Source: Panicum virgatum (taxonomy: Eukaryota > Streptophyta > Magnoliopsida > Poales > Poaceae). Taken from it: a DNA stretch of 64,000 nt. Location: positions 49,120,930 through 49,184,929 of the forward strand of contig NC_053148.1 of NCBI RefSeq assembly GCF_016808335.1, in the 5' to 3' direction. How positions within the stretch are numbered: position 1 is the stretch's first letter; every line of letters begins with the position of its first letter. Under the pieces are notes generated by a model that saw only the letters and a program-made list of their open reading frames with translations, was not told where the DNA came from and made no database searches. Shown piece after piece: positions 21,255 through 32,575 of this stretch. Position numbers and translations under genes: made by a program.

Positions 21255-21545
21255 AGCGGTTTTTTCTTTTTTATATTAAAAAAAATTAAAATTTCAAAAA
21301 TATATGTCGGTTTTGGAAAATTTCAAAAATATACCCCGGTCGCCCTATGGAGGGGGGGGGGGCGACAGGGCTCAAATGTATTTTTTTTTCTTCAAATTTG
21401 CAACGAAATCCCTGGAGAAAAAAAAGAGGGGGGCCTGTCGCCCCCCCAACGGGCGACAGGCCCTGTCGCCCACCCCAGGGGCGACAGGCCCCTGTCGCCC
21501 GTTGGGGGGGCGACAGGGTCCTGTGTTTCAACCTGGCCAATATTG
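21255..21545 (+). repeat. Left arm of the inverted repeat
   Basis: It matches the reverse complement of about 24965-25246. It is rich in gcgacaggcc and ccccccc blocks. Confidence 0.8.
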
Positions 21546-22257
21546 AATTTCATAAAATTCCTCCAGCGTCCGAAGATTTATTGTGATATATTTGCAGAAG
21601 CATTTGAAAATCGAGTTCGAATTATCATGAAATTTACGGAAGGTGTCGGATGTCAATTTTGGTGGGCGATGCGGCCTCTAAAGGATGACACTAGAGAAAC
21701 TACTTTTCATGTGATTTCGAACTATAAACTTTTTTGTCAGCGCGGATGTCTGGTAGATGCAGATTTCACAAACCTATAATGATTAGAAACTAAAAACGAG
21801 ATCTCGAAGCAATTCGGACGATTTCGATTATCATTTATTTGTACTTATTAGTTACTTCTACCAATAGAGCTTAGAAGTTCGAAGTAATAATTTCTTGGTT
21901 GATTTTATCCTTAACCATTTCTTTTTTTTTGACACGAGGAACTCAACATGAATCCACTAATTGCTGCTGCTTCCGTTATTGCTTAAACCCTGGCCACCAT
22001 TCGCCGCCATTCCCTTTGTCATTTGAAACTAAAAATTCAGAAAAAATGAGAGGGGTGACGAGAAGTAATAATGTGAACCACCAAATTTTACATCATAATA
22101 CAACGATAATGAAACACACATCACACATGCAGTGGCATGTCAGAACCCGTTGCAAACTACGGTAAACAGATTCCGGACTAACCTAACATGCCTTAGGTAA
22201 TTAAAAAAAAACAGAATAAACACAATGATGCAGCATGTCACTAGCACTAGGGTAGTC

Positions 22258-22964
22258 CTAGTAGCCGTACCCCCACGTAGCAAACTGCGTTGAGCCTTCT
22301 CCGCAGTATCCACCCATTGCAGGTGGTGCAGGCGGTGGTGCCGGAGGCGCATGGCCCTTCTTCTTGTGACAAGGGCAGTTGCAGTAAGGAATAGTGCATG
22401 GTTCATCCTGTGAACCGGCTGCATTGCTGGTATCATCAACTTCGTCGTCTTTGTTAGCCTCGCTCACTTCCTCATAATGGTTCACCTTACATTCCAGATG
22501 AAAGATCTTTATCTGGAGGTACTCGATGAACTCCTGAACAGAATCAATTGGTGCAGGATCTACCCACATAGTAAAACCACAGTTTTCTGGAGCATCGAAA
22601 GACTGCAAAACAAATTCCAGGTAAGGTGTCTCATTGAAGATAAAGAAATGAAACAACCAAGTATTACCCATGCGTGTGGACATTTAAAGAAACGCCGACC
22701 GTCATCCATCCCGTCGGTGCACATCTGGACTAAGCAGTCCTCATCATGTCTGCATTTTGGCCACGGTTCTCTACGGTTATCGTATTGTCGAAGAGGAGTT
22801 TCATTGGTAAATTCACTATTGTGCTGTGGCGGAAACTCAAACACTGGTTCCGGAAAGGAATCAGGTCCAAGAGGCCCCTCCCATATTATGGGGTCTCCCT
22901 TTCTTCCCCCTTTTCCTTTCCCAAAACCATAGTAATTCTTCCCGCTAGACCCACCTCCAGACAT
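22258..22964 (-). CDS. GRF-type zinc-finger protein, element-borne gene 1
   Basis: There are two exons, 22964-22668 (99 codons, ending at Trp) and 22602-22258. Donor gg|gtaata and acceptor tttgttttgcag are good. The product is 213 residues with a glycine-rich N-terminus (MSGGGSSGKNYYGFGKGKGG). A GRF-like zinc finger spans the intron: WPKCRHDEDC ... GRRFFKCP ... NCGFTMWVD. Then comes PIDSVQEFIEYLQIKIFHLE, an acidic stretch, and a Cys/Pro/Gly-rich tail (YCNCPCHKKKGHAPP). Family knowledge: GRF fingers bind single-stranded nucleic acid in unrelated repair proteins. The role here is unknown. A TATA box lies at 23023-23029. Confidence 0.7.
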
Positions 22965-23022
22965 TGGGTATACAATAAGCTTTGGTGTTTGAGTGGTGCT
23001 GGGAGTTCACAAACTGGTGAGT

Positions 23023-23029
23023 ATTTATA
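23023..23029 (-). promoter_or_regulatory. TATA box of GRF gene 1
   Basis: On the minus strand GCGCCTATAAATACTCACC lies about 60 bases before the ATG at 22964. Confidence 0.6.
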
Positions 23030-23935
23030 GGCGCACAAAGGTCTGATAACCGGAGTGTGGAGTGTAAATGAACATGAAAAGCCTATAGTATTCGCACGCT
23101 CCACAGCGCTCACTCGTACCACTTTAAACACGGACACGACCTCTCGTTGCTCTTGATTTGTACCCTCGCACGCTCAACACCGCTCACTCCTCCCACTTTA
23201 AACAACGACACGACGTCTCACTGCTCATGACTTCAGCACTTGCACGCTCTACAGCGCTCACTCGTGATTATTGCACTGCCCCAACATATCCCATCGCCCG
23301 GAACACTGCAGGGCACCGGCCTAATCGTCATAATTTCACTACTCGATGCATCTCTGTGCATGCAGACTCACAGCACTGCATTACTGCCGCTCGGTCGATC
23401 GCGCCTAGATGCCGCCTTCCCCACTACATGCCACAGACCTTCGCTGTAGAATGACAGGTCCGTCGTCCTCGCCAGAGAGAATGCTTTGAAGGTGAGCTGG
23501 TGTGGTTGCCGTGTTGTCACATCTTTTTGAAATGTTGGAAGAGCACTGCTATTAGGTTGTCGTCTTTTGTCACGTATGTCTAGGCAAACAATGCGACATT
23601 TGGGAAACCTGTGATCGCCGTGCTGAGCTTTTTAGCAGCAGACCCTGATGTATTTCTTAGTTCTTAATTCTTATCGTTATATTAATGTGTGTTTTTTAGT
23701 ATTCTAGTGACATGAAAAGCTCCGAAAATATTAAGGAAAAGTTCAAAGATTTCATAGACTCCCGGCTACAACTGCAAATTAATGGTAAAGGCTACAACAC
23801 ACAGAGTTAAGTTCTTAACCTAAAACATAAACAACTAATTGCAGTGGCATGTGCACGCGACAAGATAATTTCTTGTTGCATCTAAACCTACCATGCCTTA
23901 TGGAATGTAAAATGCCGGGATTACATGGTACTACT

Positions 23936-24525
23936 CTACTGAGTGCACCTAGGATATTTGCCCTTCCTAATTGCTTCGGGCCCGGCTTCCTTCGCACGGC
24001 GTGCCCTCTCTCGCTTTCTCTCCCTGTCAGCTTCACGTTCGGCCACCGCCTTACGATCCACCTCCTCCATCCTCTTGCGGATCTCTTCTTGCTCTTTGTT
24101 GCGCTTCTCCTCTTGCTGCTCCTCGTGCTTCATTCGGCGCCAACGTTCTGCAGCCCATCTTGCTTTTTGTTCCACAATGTCCTTTGCCTGCTGCGACTGC
24201 ACGGTGTCGAACCACTGCATAAAATCACAAAGAGGTGGAGGAGACTTTGTCCAACACAAGTTAGAATCATAATTCAATGTTAGGTCATATAGAAAAATAG
24301 CGTATGTTATCCTGCTACCTTGGCCCGGTCTTTGCCATATCGCTTAGGTGGATCATATTCGTAGTTCTCACACATAAAGAACCTCATGCCGTAGTCATCT
24401 CCTAAAACCTCAGATTGCATGAACTTGCATAACGAACCGCAGAAGCACATTGGCACATTAATTCCTTTGGGTACGGTGGCTTTACACTTGTTCCACGGAA
24501 TGTAGGTTGATCCTGACGAAGACAT
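23936..24525 (-). CDS. GRF-like zinc-finger protein with charged coiled coil, element-borne gene 2
   Basis: There are two exons, 24525-24319 (69 codons) and 24244-23936, with donor aag|gtagca and acceptor ggacaaag. The product is 171 residues. The N-terminal finger reads VPMCFCGSLCKFMQSE ... GMRFFMCENYEYDPP, a GRF-like C-x-C-x3-C ... C pattern. Exon 2 encodes SPPPLCDFMQWFDTV, then a long K/E/R-rich helix (EEIRKRMEEVDRK, ERKRERARRAKE) and ends RKGKYPRCTQ. Both exons are in phase 0 and intact. It shares strand and finger type with gene 1, suggesting the two work together. An untranslated first exon may start below the TATA box at 24948. Confidence 0.68.
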
Positions 24526-24947
24526 TGGCGCTATAGTGTGGTGCGCCAAATAACAAACCATAATTTAAGCAATGCACATATCGTATACAAAATCGATGCG
24601 TGAAAATATAGGTACTGTTATAATTCTATTGTCTTATACTGCAATATCAATAAGGTACTATCATAATTCTATTGTAATGTATAATTATTTTATTTGAAAA
24701 AGTCTGTAATAGTACTCAAATTGTAATACTAAACCGGTGTTCTAAAGCACCAAATCTAATTCAGCTAATCTGCTAATTAAATTAAATTATTATACAATAT
24801 CAACGAATTTATACGAAAGTTACCGGTAGACCACAAGTGCGGAATTCGGCAGAGCTTCGCCGCTTCCCTTCTTCTCACCCCTCTCTTTTTTCTGGATTTT
24901 TTTGGATTTTTTGAGGTCAAATGAGAGGAGGGAATGAGGAGGAGGCC

Positions 24948-24954
24948 TTATATA
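24948..24954 (-). promoter_or_regulatory. TATA box in the right arm of the element
   Basis: On the minus strand CACCTATATAAGGCC lies at the inner edge of the right inverted repeat. It is placed to drive gene 2, and a donor-like taccg|gtaact follows at about 24822. Confidence 0.6.
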
Positions 24955-24964
24955 GGTGGGCTGA

Positions 24965-25246
24965 CCCAGTCGCCCGGGGGGGGGGGCGACAGGCCCCCCC
25001 TGTCGCCCGCAGGAGGGGCGACCGGCCCCCCTGGCGGGCCCACTGGCCTGTCGCCCGTTGGGGGGGGGGCGACAGGCCCCCCTCTTTTTTTTTCTCCAAG
25101 GACTTCGTTGCAAATTTGAAGAAAAAAAATTACATTTGAGCCCTGTCGCCCCCCCATAGGGCGACCGGGGTATATTTTTGAAATTTTCCAAAACCGACAT
25201 ATATTTTTGAAATTTTAATTTTTTTTTAAATATAAAAAAAACCGCT
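24965..25246 (-). repeat. Right arm of the inverted repeat
   Basis: This is an inverted match to 21255-21545 with the same alternation of T-rich and gggcgacagg blocks. Confidence 0.8.
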
Positions 25247-25574
25247 CGGGTCCAGGTCTTGTGGGCCGGGTTGAACGTCGTGGCCCATCGGTTTCTCGCT
25301 TAGCTTCACCAGCGAGGCTCACACTTCGCATTCGCAGCGGCGTTGGTAGGGTTGAAAGATCGGTCGGGATAACCCGTTATTGTTCTCACTTTTACATTTG
25401 AATGTGAAAACAATATCGAAAACGAACAAGTCGAACATGAATATGAATACAAACTCATGGTATATCGAAAACGAACCAATTCGAATGGAAATATGTCGAA
25501 AACGAATGGTCTACGGAAAAGCAAAACGGAAACACTAACTGATCGTGCCCAATCATCCGACAAAATTGATGTGT

Positions 25575-25709
25575 ACATGAAAACACATAGACAAATAATA
25601 ATAGCACAAATATTTGTAAACATGATAATAATTAACATCCTCACATGAAAACACATAGACAAATAATAATAGCACAAATATTTATAAACATGATAATAAT
25701 TAATAGCCT
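25575..25709. repeat. Direct repeat, two copies of ~68 bp
   Basis: The block beginning acatgaaaacacatagacaa at 25575 recurs at 25643, with a few differences. Confidence 0.85.
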
Positions 25710-25959
25710 AATAAGAACAAAAATAAAAAGAGTTTCAAGTTTCAACATCTATCCTGGCCACCACATGCTCGATCGCTCATCATCTCATGCCGCCGCCACT
25801 TGATTATCTATCCTCGTCGATTTCCTTTCGGATGGTGACACAGGCTCACAGCTTGCTTCGTGGCGAGCTGTTACAGGCAATAATATAATTTACCAGGGTC
25901 CTAACATACAACTCGTACCTAATTTAATCCTCTCCAATATTTTACTGATTAATCGTGTT

Positions 25960-26285
25960 CATCCCCCACCAATGGGGCGCTTCTTCGATGCATTGTTAAT
26001 TGCTGAAAACGCAGCACAAAAGGCATCAGACTCGGTTTCACACTCCATCTATTTAATGAGCTCACCCCAGTTGAGCTCTTCGCTAGATCGGAGTCGGAGC
26101 ACTACAACTTCCCTCCCACGAATAATAATAATAAAAAGATCACCACCACCACCATTTCAGCCATGGACATGGTGGAGCACCAGCTTCTGCACTTCTCGCC
26201 GCAGGAGCACTTCATGGCCAGCCCGGGCTTCTTCGCCGTGGACGGTGGCCATCCCGCGCATTACCAGACCGGCGGGCAATGGCGA
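25960..26285 (+). pseudogene. Captured 5' end of a host gene (product not recognised)
   Basis: A promoter-like ctccatctatttaatgagc precedes a leader ending in repeated ataata and caccaccacc. The ATG at 26163 opens MDMVEHQLLHFSPQEHFMAS then PGFFAVDGGHPAHYQ. This looks like the start of a genuine plant coding sequence. It dissolves after about 40 codons into G-rich DNA with repeated ccgtctcagcgagg blocks. Its position inside a hAT-like element suggests capture. I do not recognise the family. Confidence 0.45.
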
Positions 26286-26479
26286 GTGGGAGACAAGGGG
26301 GCGGGGCCGGCGGCCGTCTCAGCGAGGATCGGAGGAGGGGCCGTCTCAGCGAGGATCGCCGGCCGTCTCAGGGAGGTTCAGAGGAGGGGCCGGCGGCCTG
26401 GCTGGTGGCCTGGCGGCGCGCGAGAGGCACCAGGCAGGGAGGCGGCTCGCAAGGGACCAGGGACTGGAGGGAGGCGGGG

Positions 26480-26697
26480 TGATAGAAGATTTAGGTCACG
26501 CAATATTGGATTGATTATCATCTGAGAAACCAGGGTACAATATATAGGGACCTAATCTAGGCAATCTCAACCACCGTGACTTATAGAAACAGAATCACGT
26601 GGGAGATGCCGATCTGATCCTATGCGTGAAACAAAAAGACACAAGGCAGGCGATAGCCTTGCCGTGCATGTACAAAAGCTAACCATATTAGCTAACA
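26480..26697 (-). mobile_element. 3' LTR of the copia element
   Basis: The 218-bp LTR ends TGATAGAAG at 26480 and GCTAACA at 26697 (plus-strand view). It differs at three positions from the right LTR. The five bases before it, CGGGG (26475-26479), match the five after the right LTR. Confidence 0.95.
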
Positions 26698-29600
26698 CCC
26701 CCCCGCAGTCTGAACTTCGGGTGCACAGATGTTCAGACTGGTCCTGAATTCTGTGAACACTGAGGTAGGAAGACCCTTGGTGAAGATGTCTGCAAACTGG
26801 GATGTCGTCGGGACGTGAAGCACACGAACATCACCAACAGCAACACGCTCACGGACGAAGTGGAGATCAATCTCGACATGCTTCGTACGTTAATGCTGAA
26901 CCGGATTGGTGGAGAGATACACAGCACTTACATTGTCACAATAGACAAGTGTGGATCGTTTGAGAGGACAGTGAAGTTCCAGAAGTAGCTGTCGCAGCCA
27001 ACAAGCCTCAGCAACACCATTTGCAACTGCCCTGTACTCAGCCTCAGCACTGGAACGGGACACCGTAGTCTGGCGCTTGGAGGACCAGGAAACCAGATTG
27101 CAGCCCAAGAAAACAGCAAAGCCTGAGGTGGACTTACGGGTATCCGGGCAACCCGCCCAGTCGGCGTCAGTGTAGACCACAAGCTCGGAAGGCGACGACG
27201 GTCGAAGGAGGAGCCCATGATCAAGGGTGCCGCGTAAATAACGCAGAATGCGCTTCACAGCCGATAGGTGAGGCTCACGCGGAGCATGCATATGAAGACA
27301 CACCTGCTGCACAGCATAGGAGATATCTGGCCGCGTGAAGGTGAGGTACTGCAAGGCACCAACCAGGCTTCTGTAGTCCGTGGCGTCGGTCACAGGGTTA
27401 CCATCTGTCGCTGAAAGCTTAGTCTGGGTATCCACTGGTGTGCTGCATGGCTTACACTGAGTCATGTTGGCACGTTCCAGAATGTCCAGAGTGTATTGTC
27501 GCTGTGAGAGAAACAATCCACCAGATCGGCGCTGAACAGCAATGCCCAGAAAATGATGGAGCTCACCGAGATCCTTCATCGAGAATTCCTGCTGCAGAGC
27601 GGTGATGGTGCGCTGAAGGAGAGCAGGACTGGAAGCTGTGAGCACAATATCATCCACATAGAGAAGCAAGTAGACGGTGTCATGACCATGGCGATAGATG
27701 AACAATGACGTGTCCGACTTTGCTTCAACAAAACCAATGGAGAGCAGGAAAGTAGCAAAACGGCTGTACCACGCACGAGGTGCCTGCTTCAATCCATAGA
27801 GCGATCTGTTGAGCTTGCAAACATGATCAGGATGAGCTGTGTCAAGGAACCCCGTAGGCTGACTGCAGTAGACCGTCTCAGACAAGGTGCCATGCAAGAA
27901 GGCGTTCTTCACATCGAGTTGATGAACAGGCCACTGCTGCGACAAAGCTAGGGACATGACTGTGCGAACGGTGGTGGGCTTAACGACTGGACTGAAAGTC
28001 TCATCATAGTCGACGCCAGGCCGTTGCGTGAATCCTCGAAGAACCCAACGTGCCTTGTAGCGATCAAGGGAGCCGTCAGCATGGTACTTGTGGCGAAAGA
28101 TCCACTTGCCTGTAACAATGTTGGCGCCTGGGGGCCGAGGCACCAAATCCCAGGTGTTGTTGGACATCAGCGCAGAGAATTCCTCTTCCATGGCAGCACG
28201 CCAGTTAGGGTCAGCAAGTGCGCTTCTGTATGTCTTGGGGATGGGCGATGGTGTCGTCGAGGCATGGAGGAGGGACGGCTGACGGAAGCCATGTTTTCCG
28301 CGGGTCGCCATCGAGTGGTTGTTGACGACGGGGGTGACCGGCACGGCACCCTTGGGAAGGGGAGGGCCAGCCGCAGCACCGCTCGGTCCGGGCGCTGGGC
28401 CAGCCGCAGCACTGCTTGGGCTGGGCGCAGAGCCAGTCGCAGCGGGCGGACGCAGGCGCCGTGTGTACACGTGCGGTAGCGGGGGGACCAGCGCACGGGG
28501 TGCTGGCGTCGCCGAGTCGGAGGAGGCCGCGCGTGGCGCGGGCGTCGCCGAGTCAGAGGAGGCCGCGCGTGGCGCGGGTGTCGCCGGGGCCGCGCGTGGC
28601 ACGGGTGTCGCCGGGGCCGCGCGTGTCGCAGGCGTCGCCGAGTCGGAGGAGGCCGCGCATGGCGCGGGCGTCCCCGGGGCCGCGCGTGGCGCGATGACGA
28701 GCGGGTGGAGGACCGGTGTAGGACGTGCCGCGTGTGGCGCGAGCGATGGCAAGCCTGGAGTGCCGCCGTCACAACCTGCATCGGAAGAAGGAGGACCAAT
28801 GGGGGGAACACTGGTCGTATGGTCAGTAGACAGGAGCTCAAGGTCAGTGGTCGATGGTGGTGTCTTGGAACGGGGAAAGGAAGCCTCATCAAAGACAACG
28901 TGTCTAGAGATGATAATCCGGTTCGACGACAGATCAAGACACCGGTACCCCTTGTGATCGGAGGAATAGCCAAGAAAGATGCAAAGGGTGGACCGAGGTG
29001 AGAGCTTGTGCGGCGCTGTGGCGGACAGGTTAGGGTAGCAAGCACAACCGAACACACGGAGATGCGCATAGGATGGGTGGGATCCGTACAGGTGGAAGAA
29101 GGGCGTCCCAAAGTCGAGCGTCTTGGTGGGGAGGCGGTTCAATAGGTAAGTTGCCGTGTGAAGGCCTTCGACCCAGTAAGAGGCAGAGAGGGACGCCTGA
29201 AACAGCATGGAGCGCACGATGTTGTTAATGGACCGAATCATACGCTCAGCTTTACCGTTTTGGGAGGAGGTGTACGGGCAAGACATCCGTAGCTGCACGC
29301 CATTAGTAAGGAAGAAGGACCGGGAAGAAGAATTATCAAATTCTCGGCCGTTATCACATTGAACACTCTTGATGGGACATCCGAACTGGGTTCGCACATA
29401 TGTAAAGAAATTGGTTAGTGCAGCAAACGTCTCAGACTTCAGACGAAGTGGAAACGTCCATAAGTAATGAGAACAATCATCAAGAATGACAAGATAATAC
29501 TTGTAACCGGACACACTTGACACAGGAGATGTCCAAAGATCACAATGAATCAAATCAAAATTCTTGAGTGCACGAGAGTTTGAATTGTGAAAAGGCAAAC

Positions 29601-31620
29601 GGATGTGACGACCAAGCTGTCATGCATGACATAAGGTGTCGATTGTGCTTTTATTACAAGAGATGGCTGTAGTACTAATGAGCTTGGACAGGGCCTCAGA
29701 GCCGGGGTGGCCAAGGCGGCGATGCCAAGTGTCGACTGGTGTGGCGGTGGCAGCAACAAGGGCGCGCTGTGAGGAAGATGACACCGGGAGGGACAACGAG
29801 TAGAGCGGGCCAGCGCTATTGCACCTGGTGATCACGTTCCTGGTGCGAAGATCCTTCACAGAGAGGCCAAATGGGTCAAACTCAATGGAACACCGGTTAT
29901 CAGTGGTAAACTGGCGAACAGATAGAAGGTTCTTAATAATATCAGGAGCAACAAGAATATTATTAAGATAAAAGGGGCCTGGTAAGACTGAATGACCAGA
30001 AGCTGTGACAGGGAGAGTGGAACCATTGCCAATGATAATGGAGGAAGGATAAGCGGAACGTGGCGGGCGAAACAGCGAAACGTTACCGATGTCGGGCGTC
30101 ATGTGAGAGGACGCGCCGGAGTCGACGACCCACTCGGTGGTGTTGGGGGGGTTCAAAGTCATCGTGCTGAAGTTGTTGCCAAGATGCTGTTGATCCCACC
30201 CGCCTGACCAAGGAGTCCATGGCGAGGATAGAGGCGGCGCAGGTGGCTGCACCGGAGGCTGCTGCTGGTAGTACGCCTGTTGCCACTGTGGTGACGGAGG
30301 ACGCGGCGCCTGCTGCTGCTGGACGTAGGCGGCGAGCATGGCCTGCTGATAGGCCTACGCTTGCTGGAAGGCCTGGGCCGTCTGCGGGTTCCCGGCGCGC
30401 GGGTTCGGCGCGTTCTGCTGAGATGGAGGGCGCTGCTGTCCTTGCTGATGGCCGGTGTCACCCCCCTGGTTAGGCCACATGGTGATCTTGCCCGTCCAGG
30501 GGTTGTAGAGGGACGGCCACGGGCTGTTGCCCTTGTTCCGACGTCGGCGGCGGTTGGAGTTGCCGGAGGACGCCGTGGTGGAGGGTCGTGGCTGTGGCCC
30601 GCTGCCTGTAGGAGTGGTCGCAGGGCCACCAGTGCTGGGAGCAGGCGGCGTTGGTGTACCGGAGCTCTTCGGGGTGTTGGCGAGGAGAGCACTCGGAGAA
30701 GACGATGCATGAGTGCCGGTGATGAGTTCCTCGAGGAGCAGCTCATTGCGGACCTCGTCGAACGAAGGGAACGGGCCACGGCGAAAGTGAATCCGCATGT
30801 GACCGAACTTGTCGTTGAGGCCGCGCAGAACATTGAGGACGAGGGTGCGATCGTTGATGACCTCGCCGAGGTCCCGGAGCTTGGCCGCCATGGACTTCAT
30901 CTGGCGGCAGTAGTCGCTGACGGACAGCTCACCCTGAGAGAAGGCGCGGAACTCGGCGTCAAGGCGCAGCGCGCGAGTTTCGCTGTTGCCCAAGAACTGC
31001 GCCTCGATGCCAAGCCACGCCTGGCGAGCAGTGCCGCCACGGACGCGGACGGAGTCCATGATCTCCGTGGTGACCGCGCCGTAGATCCAGGAGAGCACGA
31101 CGGCGTCCATGTGCCTCCATGCCGAAACACCAGGGTGGGCGGCATCGGAGAGGACGTGGCTGGAGAGAGCGTAGCGATCCAGGGTGAGGAGAACGAGATC
31201 ACGCCACCGATCATAGTGATTGGACAGTGGATCAAGGACGACAGACACAAGAGTCCTGATGTTCTCCACGCTGGCGGCCTGGGCATGGAGATTGGCGATG
31301 ACAGCGGCTTCGAAGGCGGCGGCGTCGTCCGCTGGTGGGTCGTCGTCGTCCTCCTTGGGTGGATCGGCCCGTCTGCGGGCCTCTTCAGCCTGATGGGCGA
31401 GATCGGCGGCGGCGCGCCGCTCCTTCTCGATGGCGGCGGCGGCAGCGCGCACGCGTTCTGCGGCGGCAGCAGCGGCCTGGGCAGCGGCATCGGCTTCGGC
31501 GGCAAGGGCCTTGCGCTTCTCCTCCTGGTCGGCGGCGAGCTTCTTAGCTTCAGCAGCCGCGTGCTCCTGCTGCTCGGCAGTGAGCGCGCTGTCGTCAGAG
31601 GGAGGTGGCTGAGGCGCCAT
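26692..31620 (-). pseudogene. copia gag-pol polyprotein with three in-frame stops
   Basis: It starts at ATG 31620 (MAPQPPPSDDSAL). Gag runs to about 30360, has an alanine/lysine-rich N-terminus and no CCHC knuckle that I can see. Protease VVDSGASSH lies at about 30123, the GAG-pre-integrase motif WHRRLGHPG at about 29724, and the integrase core from about 29560. Reverse transcriptase has YVDDIV at 27643-27660; RNase H has DADWAG near 27160 and ends with the usual DIFTKGLP near 26780. Three stops interrupt one continuous frame: TAG at 30355, TGA at 29620 and TAA at 26890. No frameshift is seen. The last codons read into the LTR. Confidence 0.9.
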
Positions 31621-31692
31621 GGGCACGACGGGGAGCGGCGTAGCTACGTCGGCGGCTGGGGTGCGGAAGCGAGAGGTCACGGATCGTGACGG

Positions 31693-31704
31693 TCTCTGAT
31701 ACCA
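31693..31704 (-). other. Primer-binding site of the copia element
   Basis: On the minus strand TGGTATCAGAGA directly follows the LTR end. It matches the plant initiator tRNA-Met 3' end. Confidence 0.9.
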
Positions 31705-31922
31705 TGATAGAAGATTTAGGTCACGCAATATTGGATTGATTATCATCTGAGAAACCAGGGTACAATATATAGGGACCTAATCTAGGCAATCTCAACCACC
31801 GTGACTTATAGAAACAGAATCACGTGGGAGATGCCGATCTGATCCTATGCGTGAAACAGAAAGGCACAAGGCACGCGATAGCCTTGCCGTGCATGTACAA
31901 AAGCTAACCATATTAGCTAACA
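31705..31922 (-). mobile_element. 5' LTR of the copia element
   Basis: It is identical to the left LTR except at three positions, and CGGGG follows at 31923-31927. Confidence 0.95.
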
Positions 31923-32214
31923 CGGGGGACGTGGGGTGAGCAGGTCGTTTACCTAGATCGATTTGGGCTGGGCTGTCAAGGCCTCAAGGGACGTGAGTTT
32001 GGGCTGTAAAAAACGGTATATTTCGAATTTGTGAAAATGGGATATCCTGATTAAATATAGAAAATACGAAAACATCGGGATACAGGGCAAACCGTTTTCG
32101 ACCCGTTTTCGAATTTGACATATCGTATTTCGTATTGATTCCGAATTTGTCCGAAAATACGAAAACGAGCCGGTAAAATATAGAAATCACCGTTTTCAAC
32201 CCTAGTTCGCGAAC

Positions 32215-32575
32215 TAATTGGTACGGATCCATAGTTCCATACCCCATCCCCCATCAGGTCAAACACACTACGACTTTACGAGCTTGAACAACTGTTGCGC
32301 CGTCACGCGACCTTCTGCATTTGGAAATCAACTGGGTGCCGTCTCCACGAGAAGAAAGAGCTGAGCTGTTCTTTCTAGTGGTCACGGTCAACCAATATTA
32401 GCTGCCCTTTGGCCAAATGATAATGGAGTATTGGTACTCGAGATTTGAGGTTGATCCGCTTGCATCATCAGGGAGAGATCCTGTCAAATGTTCATACTGC
32501 GCAGGCGCACGGGCAAGGTCAGCATAGGCCTGCGCGCCAAAATTGCATCTGAGCAAACGGCGAGACACCAGACTT
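32215..32575. repeat. Segmental duplication, copy 1 (second part)
   Basis: Shared blocks with 35370-35660 include gcgccgtcacgcga, cttctgcatttggaaatc, gggtgccgtctcc and ccaaaattgcatctga, in the same order and orientation. With 20720-21250 it makes up one copy of the duplication, split by about 11 kb of insertions. Confidence 0.7.

Larger units (their letters stand above)
21255..25246 (-). mobile_element. Long inverted-repeat DNA element with two GRF zinc-finger genes (MULE-like)
   Basis: The ends are inverted copies: left AGCGGTTTTTTC at 21255, right AAAACCGCT ending at 25246. Similarity extends about 280 bp inward. Arms contain repeated gggcgacagg blocks with long C or G runs. Two minus-strand genes (22258-22964 and 23936-24525) lie inside; no transposase is visible. 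The nine flanking bases do not match, so the superfamily is inferred (Mutator-like by long arms) rather than proven. 21546-22250 and 23031-23930 hold no other ORF that I can support. Confidence 0.65.
26480..31922 (-). mobile_element. Complete Ty1/copia retrotransposon
   Basis: The element is 5,443 bp with 218-bp LTRs and target duplication CGGGG at 26475-26479 and 31923-31927. The primer-binding site TGGTATCAGAGACC touches the 5' LTR, and a polypurine run CTGCGGGGGGG touches the 3' LTR. The domain order protease, integrase, reverse transcriptase, RNase H is the copia order. Low LTR divergence indicates a young insertion. Confidence 0.95.
25347..32205. mobile_element. Candidate hAT-like element, filled by captured DNA and a copia insertion
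   Basis: The left end reads TAGGGTTGAAAGATCGG. The right end, on the minus strand, reads CTAGGGTTGAAAACGGTG. Both match the (t)agggttgaaa start common in grass hAT-type elements. Subterminal regions are rich in cgaaaac and cgaatt motifs. I could not find an 8-bp target duplication, so the two ends may have mutated or belong to separate copies. No transposase is seen; 25710-26160 and 31923-31980 are the only other interior DNA. Confidence 0.45.

Noticed and set aside
21246..25255. Target-site duplication for the GRF element
   Set aside because: The nine bases on each side (aagctttac and cgggtccag) do not match, so none is claimed.
28167..29111. Minus-strand frame of 314 codons
   Set aside because: It is a shifted-frame shadow of the copia pol linker, rich in R, P and H.
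30361..31689. Plus-strand frame of 442 codons
   Set aside because: It is the antisense shadow of the copia gag coding region.
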